A stretch of DNA of 64,000 bases, from positions 21,138,671 through 21,202,670 of the forward strand of contig OZ023183.1 in assembly GCA_963995505.1 (NCBI GenBank), written 5' to 3'. The notes below the pieces were generated by a model. It made no database searches. It worked only from the letters and a program-made list of their open reading frames with translations, and was not told where the DNA came from. Shown one piece after another: positions 23,656-33,299 of the stretch (positions within the stretch are counted from its first letter, which is position 1; every line of letters starts with the position of its first letter). Position numbers and translations under genes: made by a program. The stretch is from Hypericum androsaemum (Eukaryota; Streptophyta; Magnoliopsida; Malpighiales; Hypericaceae).

Positions 23656-24489
23656 ATGGCTCCCACTGTCGAAAATGGTAAACTCGCAGGCCACTTTCGT
23701 TCCACCAGCTTACCCTCAAAGAAGAATCCTCTTTTCAGGTTTGTTGAGGAGCAGTCAGTCAGGTTGACATCAACTGAAGCAAAACCCTCTTTGGCTAGCT
23801 GCAAGTTCAGTGGCCTAAAGGACGTGTACGATGCTGTTGACGACCTGCTTCAGCTACCATTTACACAAGACATTGGGAAAGATATAGATGAAATCTTGGG
23901 TGGATCCGTCCGCTTATTGGATGTGTGCGGTACTACAAGAGATGTTTTCTCGCAGATGAAAGAGTCTGTTCAGGAATTACAATCATCCCTCCGCAGAAAA
24001 AGAGGCGGAGAATACACCATGGAGGGTGAAGTCAAATCTTACATGGTCTCTAGAAAGAGATTGAACAACTTAGTGGTCTCCAAGTGTCTCCAGAATTCAA
24101 AGAGAATGGAAAGGAAATATAAGGCCTCCTCGACGAGCAGGGACTTGGACATGGCTTCTCTACTGAAAGAGGCTGAAGAAACCGGTCTTGTAGTGTTGGA
24201 GTCTCTCCTCTCTCTTGACATTACGAGATCAAGAACTAACGGATGGTCGCTGGTCTCTAAATTTATGAAACACAGTGAAGACGTGGCGGATGCCGATGAG
24301 GTAGCCAAGATGGACACTGAATTGCTTGCCTTGACAGGCAACACAACCAGCCCTTTCCAGCTGCAAAATGTCCTTAGCGGACTAAGGGAGTTGGAGTCCA
24401 GCATCCATGAAACGGAGGAAGAGTTAGAATGTGTCTATAGGAGATTAGTTAAAACCAGAGGATCTCTTCTCAATTTTCTACAGAATTAG
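23656..24489 (+). CDS. DUF241 (PF03087) protein X1
   Basis: A 277-residue single-exon member of a plant-specific family of unknown biochemical function, with no signal peptide or membrane segment. Family marks are an N-terminal FRSTSLPSKKNPL, the stretch GLKDVYDAVDDLLQLPF (about 54-70), DVCGTTRDVFSQMKE, a basic LRRKRGGE segment, a YMVSRKRLNN motif and a C-terminal predicted coiled coil ending EEELECVYRRLVKTRGSLLNFLQN. It is the most divergent member of the cluster (MAPTVENGK start, DLDMASLLKEAEET in place of EKSLADLLRQVEET). The ATG is supported by alignment with the other members and by the TATA box. It is probably the oldest, outermost copy of the + arm. Confidence 0.9.
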   Translation: MAPTVENGKLAGHFRSTSLPSKKNPLFRFVEEQSVRLTSTEAKPSLASCKFSGLKDVYDAVDDLLQLPFTQDIGKDIDEILGGSVRLLDVCGTTRDVFSQMKESVQELQSSLRRKRGGEYTMEGEVKSYMVSRKRLNNLVVSKCLQNSKRMERKYKASSTSRDLDMASLLKEAEETGLVVLESLLSLDITRSRTNGWSLVSKFMKHSEDVADADEVAKMDTELLALTGNTTSPFQLQNVLSGLRELESSIHETEEELECVYRRLVKTRGSLLNFLQN

Positions 24490-25313
24490 AGGCCATTTTG
24501 GCAGTTTTGTACTATTCACGTGTATATATACTTTTAACTGTAAAGATATATACAGAAGATCAATATCAAAGATGAAGAAAATAGGGAATCATTCACCAAA
24601 TTCATCACTACGATCTCATTCTTTACTTTTGTTGGAAACGCTTCCGATAATGAAAATTCGTTCGTTAACATCCGAATAGACTCGGAGCTAGGGAATTCAA
24701 GTGATTGCCAGAAATGAACTCTTCAGCAAGGTTCGAAAGAATCTCGCCTCGTCTATGCCAAATTGCTTACTGACATCCACGAGAATGATTCTGCTTTTTT
24801 TTTTTGGGCAGCAACATAGTATGAATCTCTTAATAAGAATTGTGAAGTAAATTTCTCTCGAAGGATAACCATAGTGACGGAATTGGTCATTAGTGTTTTG
24901 GGTCAATTCTCTGCTTTAAGTTAATCTGACGAGCAATCCAAGAAACTTGACGGTTACAAAATCCTGAGAAATGGTCCCTTAATAACACGTTTTTAGAGTG
25001 TCAGGTATTGAGAAATCAGCCACACGGGCAACATGAAGAGAGCTGTCTCCAAGTACCCACTACTAGCATTGAGATCTGCGTAACCTCATTAATACAGAAA
25101 AACAAATAAAATAAGGCCCGAGTCTTCTCCTGTCTGGGCGATGGGGTGGCATCCGGCCCGTGCAACTTCATAATTATCGTATTTATTTAAGTGATTGGTT
25201 CTCCCCTCAACACCCGACAGTGAAGGAACATTGCAGGACACGCCAACTCAACCACATGATACCCTCAATTCGACTTGATGATGACCCACATGCTAAGGCC
25301 TTCCTCCTCATCC
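24490..25313. other. Intergenic region between X1 and X2
   Basis: No gene is evident. From about 25110 the sequence matches the upstream flank shared by X2-X7 (TCTTCTCCTGTCTGGG, CTCCCCTCAACACCCGACAG), ending in the X2 TATA box. Confidence 0.55.
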
Positions 25314-25321
25314 TATATATA
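25314..25321 (+). promoter_or_regulatory. TATA box of X2
   Basis: TATATATA lies 105 bp before the ATG, inside the conserved block CCTATATATACATCCGGTC that recurs before X3 (27913-27920), with one change before X4 (35546-35553), and in reverse before X5 (48023-48030). Confidence 0.65.
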
Positions 25322-25425
25322 CATCCGGTCTATAGCTAAGTCAGGACACAGCCAGAAACCCCTCAAAACCAAGTTAATAGCACTTGTCTCCCTCTTGGAA
25401 TTTACATTTTCAGATAAGAACTAAA

Positions 25426-26241
25426 ATGGCAGCCTCTTCTGAATCTTCTAAATCCACATTCCATATCCGTTCTATCAGCTTACCCTCAAAGAGCCATCCT
25501 CTTGTCGCCACTGTGGAGGACCAGTTGAGAGCATGTGATACAACACCGTCGGGCTACAAGCTTGGTGGCCTCAAGGATTTGTACGAGAGCGTGGACGACA
25601 TGCTCCAGTTGCCCCTCGCTTGTCACAACAGCGAAAAAGATATGGATGTGATGCTGGATGGATCTCTAAGGTTGTTGGACATCTGTGGGACAACACAAGA
25701 TGTTTTCTCGCAGATGAAGAAATTCGCTCAGGAGTTGGAATCGTCCCTCCGCAGGAAAAGGGGCGAGGATTCCAGCATCGAAAACGACGTCAAAGCGTAC
25801 CTGGTCTCGAGAAAGAGACTGAGTAAGGTTATCTCCAAGTGTCTTGGAAGTTCCAAAAGAGCAGAAAAGAACTCCACAGCAGAAAAGAGCTTGGCTGGTT
25901 TGCTACGACAAGTCGAAGAGACAAGTCTTGCTATATTCGAGTCCCTCCTATCCCAGATTTCTCCCAAAGTGAGATCTAAATCGTGGTCACTGATGTCCAA
26001 GTTTGTGAAGTCAAGACAAGTGTCCAGCGAAGAACATGCAGATGTTAATGATATGGAGCAGATGGACGCTGATTTGCTTAGCCTCATTGGCAAGAAGTCC
26101 AGCCCTGTCAAGGTCCAAGATGCCCTCAAAGGGCTCGAGGCACTGGAGTCCACCATCCAGGAAACCGGGGAGGAATTGGAATATGTCTACCGAAGATTAC
26201 TCAAAACTAGAGTGTCCCTTCTTAATCTACTACAACACTAG
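25426..26241 (+). CDS. DUF241 (PF03087) protein X2
   Basis: A 271-residue single-exon protein of unknown function. I chose the ATG at 25426 because it matches the MAASSESSK start of all close paralogues; an in-frame TTG at 25384 is not a credible start. Motifs: RSISLPSKSHP (15-25), GLKDLYESVDDMLQLPLA (about 47-64), LDICGTTQDVFSQMKK (about 84-99), ELESSLRRKRGE (about 102-113), YLVSRKRLSKVISKCLG, and a C-terminal heptad-like segment EETGEELEYVYRRLLKT-type before LLNLLQH. A Y relic follows at 26843 in the same orientation, giving the basic repeat unit of the cluster. The frame and TATA box are intact. Confidence 0.92.
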   Translation: MAASSESSKSTFHIRSISLPSKSHPLVATVEDQLRACDTTPSGYKLGGLKDLYESVDDMLQLPLACHNSEKDMDVMLDGSLRLLDICGTTQDVFSQMKKFAQELESSLRRKRGEDSSIENDVKAYLVSRKRLSKVISKCLGSSKRAEKNSTAEKSLAGLLRQVEETSLAIFESLLSQISPKVRSKSWSLMSKFVKSRQVSSEEHADVNDMEQMDADLLSLIGKKSSPVKVQDALKGLEALESTIQETGEELEYVYRRLLKTRVSLLNLLQH

Positions 26242-26553
26242 CTTGTAGTCATTATTCCAGTTTTGTACAATCCAAATCTGGTCATAAATTGTAGATACGA
26301 TACATACAAGTATGGTTAGGATCAGTTGATATCAATACAAGGAACTCATTATACGTCCAAATTCTGAGTCTCATACGTACTTTTGGCACGTCTCTTTCCT
26401 TACAAGATTTATGATCTTCTGTCAGATATTGGCTTATCTCAGGACTTTGGCTTCCGTATGAATGTCATATGTTTACGCGATCTAATAATGAAAAATAATT
26501 GATGCCGCCTGGAAAAAATATAGGGATAGTTTCGATCTCAATTTGTTTCTAAT
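26242..26553. other. 3' flank of X2
   Basis: This is non-coding sequence shared with the 3' flanks of X3-X7 (for example ACGTCCAAATTCTGAG at about 26354 and TTACGCGGTCTAATAATG-like wording near 26475). Nothing else is seen. Confidence 0.5.
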
Positions 26554-26843
26554 TGTTGGAGAGAATCCCACATTAGAAGTGGTAAGTGTGTTGGACCCGT
26601 TCATAAGTGTGGAAGATCTACCTACTTATTACTTTAAGGTTTGGGTATGATATATAAATTCATATATGGTATCAGATCCAATTGCTCTAAAGAGACCCAT
26701 GGCTTGAGGTGCTCGCACGACCTCCTTTGAAAACACGAAAGGCTGTGTCAAGCCTTTCAATCTTCAGCGCGAGAGATTGTGTTGGAGAGAATCCACCTTC
26801 TCATTACTTTAAGGTGTAGGATATGGAAATTCCTATAGTAACA
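26554..26843 (+). mobile_element. TRIM-like miniature LTR retrotransposon
   Basis: Two short terminal repeats start TGTTGGAGAGAATCC, at 26554 and 26780. After the first (about 112 bp) comes TGGTATCAGATC (26667-26678), an 11 of 12 match to the initiator methionine tRNA primer-binding site TGGTATCAGAGC. About 100 bp later the second, internally shortened repeat runs to about 26843. The whole is 290 bp with no coding sequence, fitting a TRIM. It lies immediately before the Y relic; paralogous units lack it at this point. A clean target duplication is not clear. Confidence 0.7.
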
Positions 26844-27082
26844 TGTTGCAACCGAAATACAAATCAAACCAACGAGTCGAAACCGGTGAATTGGAGAGGC
26901 TGGATGCTGACTTGCTCGTCCCCAAGTCAAAGACAAAGCTGGATTCTTTCCAGATGCAGAAAGTGTTGAAAGGATTGGAAGCCATGGAGGGAACCATTCG
27001 GGAGGCAGAAGAGGAGTTGGAGTCTATCTACAGACAGCTTCTCAAAGTCAGAGTTTCCATACAGAATAATCTCAGTCACTAA
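26843..27082 (+). pseudogene. Y relic (C-terminal DUF241 fragment), unit of X2
   Basis: 79 codons encode only the C-terminal third of a DUF241 protein different from X: LQPKYKSNQRVETGELERLDADLLV, then MQKVLKGLEAMEGTIREAEEELESIYRQLLKVRVSIQNNLSH. The longest version of Y, at 58494-58970, shows that the upstream part is missing here. The ATG at 26843 is formed where the TRIM joins the relic and is probably not a real start. Similar fragments follow X3, X6 and X7. Confidence 0.8.
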
Positions 27083-28023
27083 TTGCAGATCTTTAGATAA
27101 GCCTGCAGAGATCCTATGATGTAGAGATTTAAAGTTTTGTAAACAATATACATTGTACAGAAATTCATATAACATGAGATCAATAGATCTATATACTTTT
27201 ATACAAGAAACTTGACTCTCATTACCACTGCAACATCTAGTTGTTTGAGTTAGCAAGCAAATGGCATCCTGTGTGCTTATGCAATAACAGAATTGTGAAC
27301 TCGATACAGGCTCAACAGGTTTTGAAATAATGGACATGATGATAAGTGTGTGTACTTTTTCGCATTTGAGAAACATAAAATGATACTTATTGCTCCTATA
27401 AGTTGGTACTTATTCTCTAGTTTGTTTTCTGCACGTAAAGAACATGGTTGTTTAAACATCCAGATGGATTTCTGATGAAAGGCCACGTTTTTGGAGTGCC
27501 AGCCATCAGATGCAAGACAACAAAGACACCAGCCAAACGGGCAATTCGAAAAGAGTTGACCTGATAACGATCAAAACACGCATGAGATTTAGATGGTGGG
27601 ATCGATAGGCTGTCCAAGATTCCTCTTGCCTCCAAGAACCTCATCTTCAAAGGCCTTGAGATCCACGTAAATCTGCAGCACAATTTCCAATGAAATAGAA
27701 AACTAAGGCGGAGTCTTCTCCTGTCTGAGAGATGGGGTGGCATCCTGCTCGTGCAACTTCATAATTATCGTACCTCAGTATTTATTTTAGTGATTGATTC
27801 TCCCCTCAACACCCGACAGAGAGGAAACATTGCAGGACCCGCCATGCCAGCCACATGATACCCACATTTCGACTTGATGATAACCCACATGCTAAAGCCT
27901 TCCTCATCATCCTATATATACATCCGGTCTATAGCTAAGTCATAACAGAGCCCGAAACATCAAAAACCAAGTTAAAAGCACTTGTCTCCCTCTTGAAATT
28001 TACATTTTCAGTTAAAAACTAAA
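27083..28023. other. Region between Y relic and X3; shared upstream flank
   Basis: The entire stretch recurs in several units. On the minus strand it contains two frames (26927-27376 and 27417-27743) that reappear at corresponding places before X5 and X7. They lack recognisable domains, and I do not call them genes. The X3 TATA box is at 27913-27920. Confidence 0.55.
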
Positions 28024-28835
28024 ATGGATGCCTCTTCTGAATCTTCTAAACCCACATTCCACACTCGTTCCATCAGCTTACCCTCAAAGAGCCATCCTCT
28101 TGTCGCGATTTTTGAGGACCAGTTGAGAGCATGTGATACAACAACGTCGGGCTACAAGCTTGGTGGCCTCAAGGACTTGTACGAGAGCGTGGACGACATG
28201 CTCCAGTTGCCTCTCGCTTGTCACAACAGCGACAAAGATATGGATGCGATGTTGGATAGATCACTAAGGTTGCTGGATATTTGTGAGACAACACAAGATG
28301 TTTTCTCGCAGAGGAAGAAATCGATTCAGGAGTTGGAATCGTCCCTCCGCGGGAAAAGGGGCGAGGAATCCAGCATCGAGAATGATGTCAAAGCATATCT
28401 GGTCTCGAGAAAGAGATTGAGTAAGGTCATCTCCAAGTGTCTTGGAAGTTCCAAAAGAACAGCATATCAGAAAAGAGCTTGGCTGATTTGCTACAATAAG
28501 TCAAAGAGACCACTCTTGCCATATTCGAGTCCCTCCTATCTCAGATCTCTCCCAAAGTGAGATCTAGATCGCCAGGGTGGTCGCTTGTGTTCAAGTTGGT
28601 GAAGTCAAGGCAAATATCCAGCGAAGAACAAGCAGATGTCCATAATATGGCGCAGATGGATGCTGATTTGCTCAGCCTCATTGGCAAGAAGTCCAGCCCT
28701 GTCAAGGTCCAAGAAGCACTCAAGGGACTCGAGGCACTGGAGTCCACCATCCAGGAAACCGGGGAAGAATTGGAATGTGTCTACAGGAGATTACTCAAAG
28801 CCAGAGTGTCCCTGCTTAATCTACTGCAACATTAG
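28024..28835 (+). pseudogene. DUF241 pseudogene X3
   Basis: The N-terminal 145 or so codons are close to X2 and X4 (start MDASSESSK). At about 28461 a 10-bp deletion relative to X5 shifts the frame. In the old frame a TAA at 28497-28499 replaces a CAA or similar codon, so two lesions separate the halves. From 28557 the original frame can be followed to the normal stop (LLNLLQH, 28835). The TATA box is intact. A truncated product of 178 residues with a foreign tail is possible but would lack the C-terminal coiled coil. Confidence 0.9.
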
Positions 28836-29261
28836 CTTGCAGTCACTCTTCCAGTTTTGTAAAATCCAAATCTAGTCACAAATTGTAGATACGATGATAC
28901 ATACAAGTATAGTTAGGATTAGTTGATACCAATACAAGAAAATCCCTTTACGTCCAAATTCTGAGCCTCTTACGTACTATTGTCATGTTTCTTTCCTTAC
29001 CAGATGTTTGGAAACTTAAAAAAAAGGGAAATGGAATTCCTTCCTAGAGTTTTAAAAAATGGAGATGTGTTTGGAACCAAAACTTTTGGGAATGGAATTC
29101 TTATTTTCATTAAAATTCTGAATTTTGAAATCTTACCAAAACAGGTCGAACTTGTGGTGACCAAATCAGAATTGTCTGCCAAATTACTCTAGTACCCTTA
29201 CACAATTAAAATATTACTTGCAAAACCCCGACGACAGCGTTCTCCCTCCCATCGGCGACCT

Positions 29262-29795
29262 TCCATTAATGCCGCAAATCTCTCCCTTGTGGATGACCGG
29301 ATCAGTCTTCACCAAGTTGAAAAACTTGGTGTAGACCATTTCGACCTCCTGGAGACGAAGAGGGAGAACACGTCGGCTGCGATGGCATGAGCTTCCTTCG
29401 CCGTCGGAGGGTGAACCCGTCGAGGAACTTTCAACGGGGATATAGGGTCGGTTCTGTAAATAAATATTCCCCTTTCTTCCGACGCTAACCACGGTGTAAT
29501 CTAACACTAGCTCCTTGAACTCTTTGATCCTCGTCTCGGCTTCTTTGAGCACATGGTTGTTAAACGCCCCATAAAGGCATCGGTCTCCAGGGAGGATGAC
29601 CAACGCCACCTTCTTCACCGGCCGGACCTTGGTCAACGACGTGTCTACGTCCTCGGTCTAAAGCTGGGAGTTGGTATTGTAGAGGATCTCCACAAGGGAC
29701 TCGGAGAATGACCGGACGTTGATGACTACTTCTTAGGCTCTCCTGACCTTGACCACGGCCGCCAGCTTCATAGCCTTCGCGACCTTCTGGGTTGT
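29262..29795 (-). pseudogene. ATPC: Chloroplast ATP synthase gamma subunit (atpC) pseudogene fragment
   Basis: Minus-strand translation matches the nuclear-encoded gamma subunit of chloroplast F1: AMKLAAVVKVRRA, then SFSESLVEILYN, DVDTSLTKVRPVKKVALV, KEAETRIKEFKELVLDYTVV, and finally YTKFFNLVKTDPVIH joined to KGEICGING. The N-terminal transit peptide and the C-terminus are missing. Lesions are a frameshift near 29790, TAA in the place of CAA, TAG in the place of CAG, and further shifts and a deletion in the second half. The visible part runs without an intron. It sits inside a DNA-element-like insertion, so transposon capture is a plausible origin. Confidence 0.85.
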
Positions 29796-29992
29796 TCTTC
29801 CACAAGAATTGGGTGGCTGAAGGGAGCCCACCGGTGGAGAAAAATAGGGGATAGGGTTCCGGCTTCTTGAAAGGAGGAAGATGGGAGAGGAAGGAAGGGG
29901 TATAGAGTCTGATCACTCTCCTCCCGGCTTCTTCCGGCTTCTTAGACTTTTTTGTTTCCCCCCACCTGAACACCACTCTGATCACTCTCCTC

Positions 29993-32690
29993 CCGAAAGT
30001 CCCTACGCCCGAGTTATTGACCCAGTTTCGGCCCATTAGTCTCTGTAGTGTTCTTTACAAGATCATTACAAGAATTTTAGTGGGCCGTCTGAAGCCCCTT
30101 CTTGATACTATGGTTAGTCTGACGTAGTCTAGTTTTGTACCGGGCCGCTATATGTTGGACAACATTGTTATTCTTCGAGAGGTAGTCCACTCGTTTCCCC
30201 ATAAAAGGGGTGAGGCTGGCTGGATGGTTATTAAGCTTGACCTTGAAAAGGCTTATGACCGTCTTAGCTGGGACTTTCTCCGGGAGACTCTTCGCTTGAC
30301 TAGTCTCCCTAAGACCTTTAGCGACTGGATCATGGAGTGTGTCTCGACCACGTCGATGAGGGTCCTTTGGAATGGGGGGAAGACGGATGCCTTCTCACTG
30401 ACCCGTGGGATCCGACAGGGTGATCCTATTTCCCCTTACCTATTTGTTCTTTGCATAGAACAAATAGGTAAGATGAGCAACTAGTACATGATGGTAGATG
30501 AGCCCCTATCCATCTGACTCACCGTGCACCTCCTCTATCCCAGCTGATGTTCGCTGATGACCAGATTCTCCTGTGTGAGGCCTCAGTTTCTCAGGCTGCA
30601 TTGGTCCGTGACCTCTTGGAGACCTTCTGTGGTTGCTCGGGGCAGCGCGTGAGCCTGTCGAAGTCTAAGGTCATAGTTTCTCAAAACATTGGCTTGGAGC
30701 TTGCTAGCCAGCTCAGCCACGTGATGAGTATTCCCTTGACTTCGGATTTGGACATGTACTTAGGTGCTCCTACGGACCTCAGATGGGACCGTCGGCAGTC
30801 GTACCATTTTGTTCTAGAGAAGTTGCGTGGCAAGATGGCTGGATGGAAGGCGAGATCCTTGAGCAAGGCAAGTCATTTGACACTCGCTCGCTCGATTCTT
30901 TACTATATCCCCTCCCATATGATGCAGACGGATCTGTTGCCTGCTGGTCTCTATTGGGATATGGACCGTTATGTCTGCGAGTTTATTTGGGGCTCCCACC
31001 AGGATCACCAGCAGATTCATCTTGTCAATTGGGATATTGTGTGTCTTCCCAAGGAGGTAGGTGGCCTTGGGATTCGGCCGATACGGGAGATCAATATGGC
31101 ATCCTTTGTCAAGCTGCCCTGGAGATTCCTCCAGTCTCAGGACCCCCTCTGGACTCGTGTCCTGATTGGCAAGTATGGTAGAGATGGTGCCGCCTTGGAT
31201 CTGCTGAAGCCGAAGCGTGGCTCCTCTGCCACCTAGCGGGCCAGCCCGACTCTGGCCCACGGCCTCCGTTGGAACGTTGGTAATGGTCTTCGTACTTCCT
31301 TTTGGGATGATCCGTGGCTCTCTCCCTCTCCTCTCTGGAACCATCTCCTTAGAGATCTCTCTGTGGAGGAGGTTGGGAAGCGTATGGCCGAGTATTGGTT
31401 TTCTGGGGATGGTTGGGATATTTCTCGTTTGGAGGCCCTCCTACCTCCACATATTATTGGCTCTCTGACTTTAAATTTTTTGCAGGTCTCTTCGGATTGG
31501 ACGGACTCTCTATCCTGGAGTCTTACTCAGGATGGGCACTTTTTCACTCAGTCTCTATATCGGGTTTTGTGTAGGGATGTGGCCATGTTGCTTACCGACC
31601 CGATCTGGACTCGAATTTGAACCTTACAGGTCCCTGAGAGGATTCGGTTTTTCATTTGGCTGTTCTGTCATTGCAGGTTGATGATAAACGTGGAGCGGAC
31701 CTGGAGACACCTCACAGAGGATGATATGTGCCCGAGATGTGGTACGAGGTTTGAGTCGTTGATGCATATGTTTCGTGATTGTAGGTTCTCTAGGTCGGTG
31801 TGGGCGTCCCTTTTGCCACGCCCACCTCGGAGATTCTACACTGAGAGAGATTCCCATAGGTGGCTCTGGGCCAACATCTCAGACACTACTACCCCTAGGG
31901 TAGGCCCACCATGGGCTACGACCTTTGTGACTGCTTGCTGGTGGCTTTGGCGATGGCGAAGCGAGGCTGCTTTTCGGTCAGTGCCAGCACAGGGCATCCC
32001 CCTTCTCTCATCACTTTACAAGCATAGGAGTTTGCTCATGTCCTGGCGGACCGAAATACTCTACTCTGTCCCCGTCGGGAGATCCTAGTCTCTTGGCAGC
32101 GACCTGTGGAGGGCTTCGTCAAGCTCAATACAGATGGAGCTTCGATGGGCAACCTGGGTCCTGTTGGGGCTGGTGGTATCATCCGTGACTCGGGTGGCAT
32201 TTGGTTATGTGGGTTCGCTAAGGGTATTGGTAGCTGCACCTCCTTGGCTGCGGAGCTTTAGGCTTTGATTTTAGGCCTGGAGCTGGCTTGGGAGAGGGGG
32301 TTCAGGAGGGTCCTGGTAGAGTTGGACTTATCTCTGGCCATCCTTTGTGCTGGTTGCCCTATCGACCGAGCTCATCCTCTTGCCACTCTCATTTCAAGGG
32401 CGCGAGAGCTTCTGGCGATGGACTGGCAGGTTGACCTCCAGCATACCTGGCATGAAGGAAACTGGCTGGCGGATGCGCTATCAAAGTTTGCTCTTGAGAT
32501 ATCCTTCGAGCATATTATTTTTGATACTCCTTCGGCTTTTTGTATGGATGTGTATTTGGAAGACTTGCGTGGAGTTAGTCTCCCTCGTTTTACTCGTATG
32601 TCTAGAGTTATTGATGGTGCTAAGTCAAGGGGGGATCTTCCTTCCCGAGTTGTAGCTTCTAGTGACGGTGCAAGGCCAGGTTATGCGATA
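29993..32690 (+). pseudogene. LINE ORF2 relic: RT, zf-RVT, RNase H
   Basis: RT starts at PKVPTPELLTQFRPISL (about 29993) and includes KLDLEKAYDRLSWDFL, GIRQGDPISPYLFVL (about 30405-30450) and FADD at about 30550. A zinc-binding RT domain follows (about 31624-31830) and an RVT_3 RNase H is at about 32110-32520 (NTDGAS; HEGNWLADALS). Lesions include TAG at about 30126, disruption around 30435-30545 by a 16-bp inverted repeat, stops near 31234, 31618 and 32260, and frame changes. It is GC-richer than its surroundings and differs clearly from the LINE at 17533. Confidence 0.88.
30435..30472. repeat. Perfect 16-bp inverted repeat with 6-base loop
   Basis: CTTACCTATTTGTTCT (30435-30450), loop TTGCAT, then AGAACAAATAGGTAAG (30457-30472). 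The left arm is normal RT coding sequence; the right arm replaces the expected RT wording, so it looks like a snap-back copy. Confidence 0.9.
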
Positions 32691-33299
32691 CACTAAACGT
32701 CAAGGAGAGACTTTCCTTCCCGAGGTACTCTTTCCCTATCACAGATTTTTTCCACTTAGTTTTCCCATGATAGGGTTTTGACGAAGCCGGCGGTCGCAAC
32801 CTCACAAGAGGCCGAGAGGGGGTTTTGCACTTAATAGCATGTAACTGACCATTTTGTTTATATATCCAGGAGTTTCTGCCCTCCTTTTCCAAAAAAAAGG
32901 AAGGGGTATAGAGTTAAGAACCTATTGAAGCTAAGTGGGCTTTGTGAAAAGGGCTTGCTCGGCATTTCTATTTCTGCCCTCCAATTAGTTAAAATTATAA
33001 AGGGTGTTAATGTAAAAAATTAAATCAATTCTTAATTTTATGTTTTGGTTCTAAACGAAGAAAATAAGAAAGTGATGCCATTTTTATTTCTATTTGAATT
33101 GAAAAAATATTTTTTTTTTGACAGATTTGGTTCCAAACAAAGCAGTACAAGATTTATGATATTCTGATTAGCTTATCTCAGAAGTCAGAACTTTAGCTTC
33201 CGTATTAATGTCATCTGTTTACGCGGTCTGATAATGAAAAATTATTCATGTTGCCCGGAAAAAATATAGAGATAGGTTCGACCTTAATCTATTTCTAAT

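Larger units (their letters stand above)
29909..32898 (+). mobile_element. Second L1-type LINE, 5'-truncated, with 16-bp target duplication
   Basis: GGAAGGGGTATAGAGT occurs at 29893-29908 and again at 32899-32914, immediately after the A8 tail (32891-32898). The insert begins inside RT. The first 85 bp contain a repeated block (CTGATCACTCTCCTCCCG at about 29909 and again at about 29978), a sign of filler synthesis at the 5' junction. It is nested in the atpC-bearing insertion. Confidence 0.92.
29001..33145. mobile_element. 4.1 kb composite insertion in the X3 3' flank, carrying atpC pseudogene and nested LINE
   Basis: Comparison with the 3' flanks of X2 and X4 shows that CTTTCCTTAC directly joins AAGATTTATGAT there. 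Here the two halves are separated by bases 29001-33145, with TAC on both sides (28998-29000 and 33146-33148). The ends, CAGATGTTTGGAAAC on the left and the complement CTGCTTTGTTTGGAACC on the right, are imperfect terminal inverted repeats. A 3-bp duplication with such ends suggests a PIF/Harbinger- or CACTA-type non-autonomous element, without proof. Without the LINE (29909-32898 plus one target copy) the host element would be about 1.1 kb. Confidence 0.7.

Noticed and set aside
25384..25425. Extended N-terminus for X2
   Set aside because: It would start at TTG, and all paralogues start at the downstream ATG; the extension lies in the leader.
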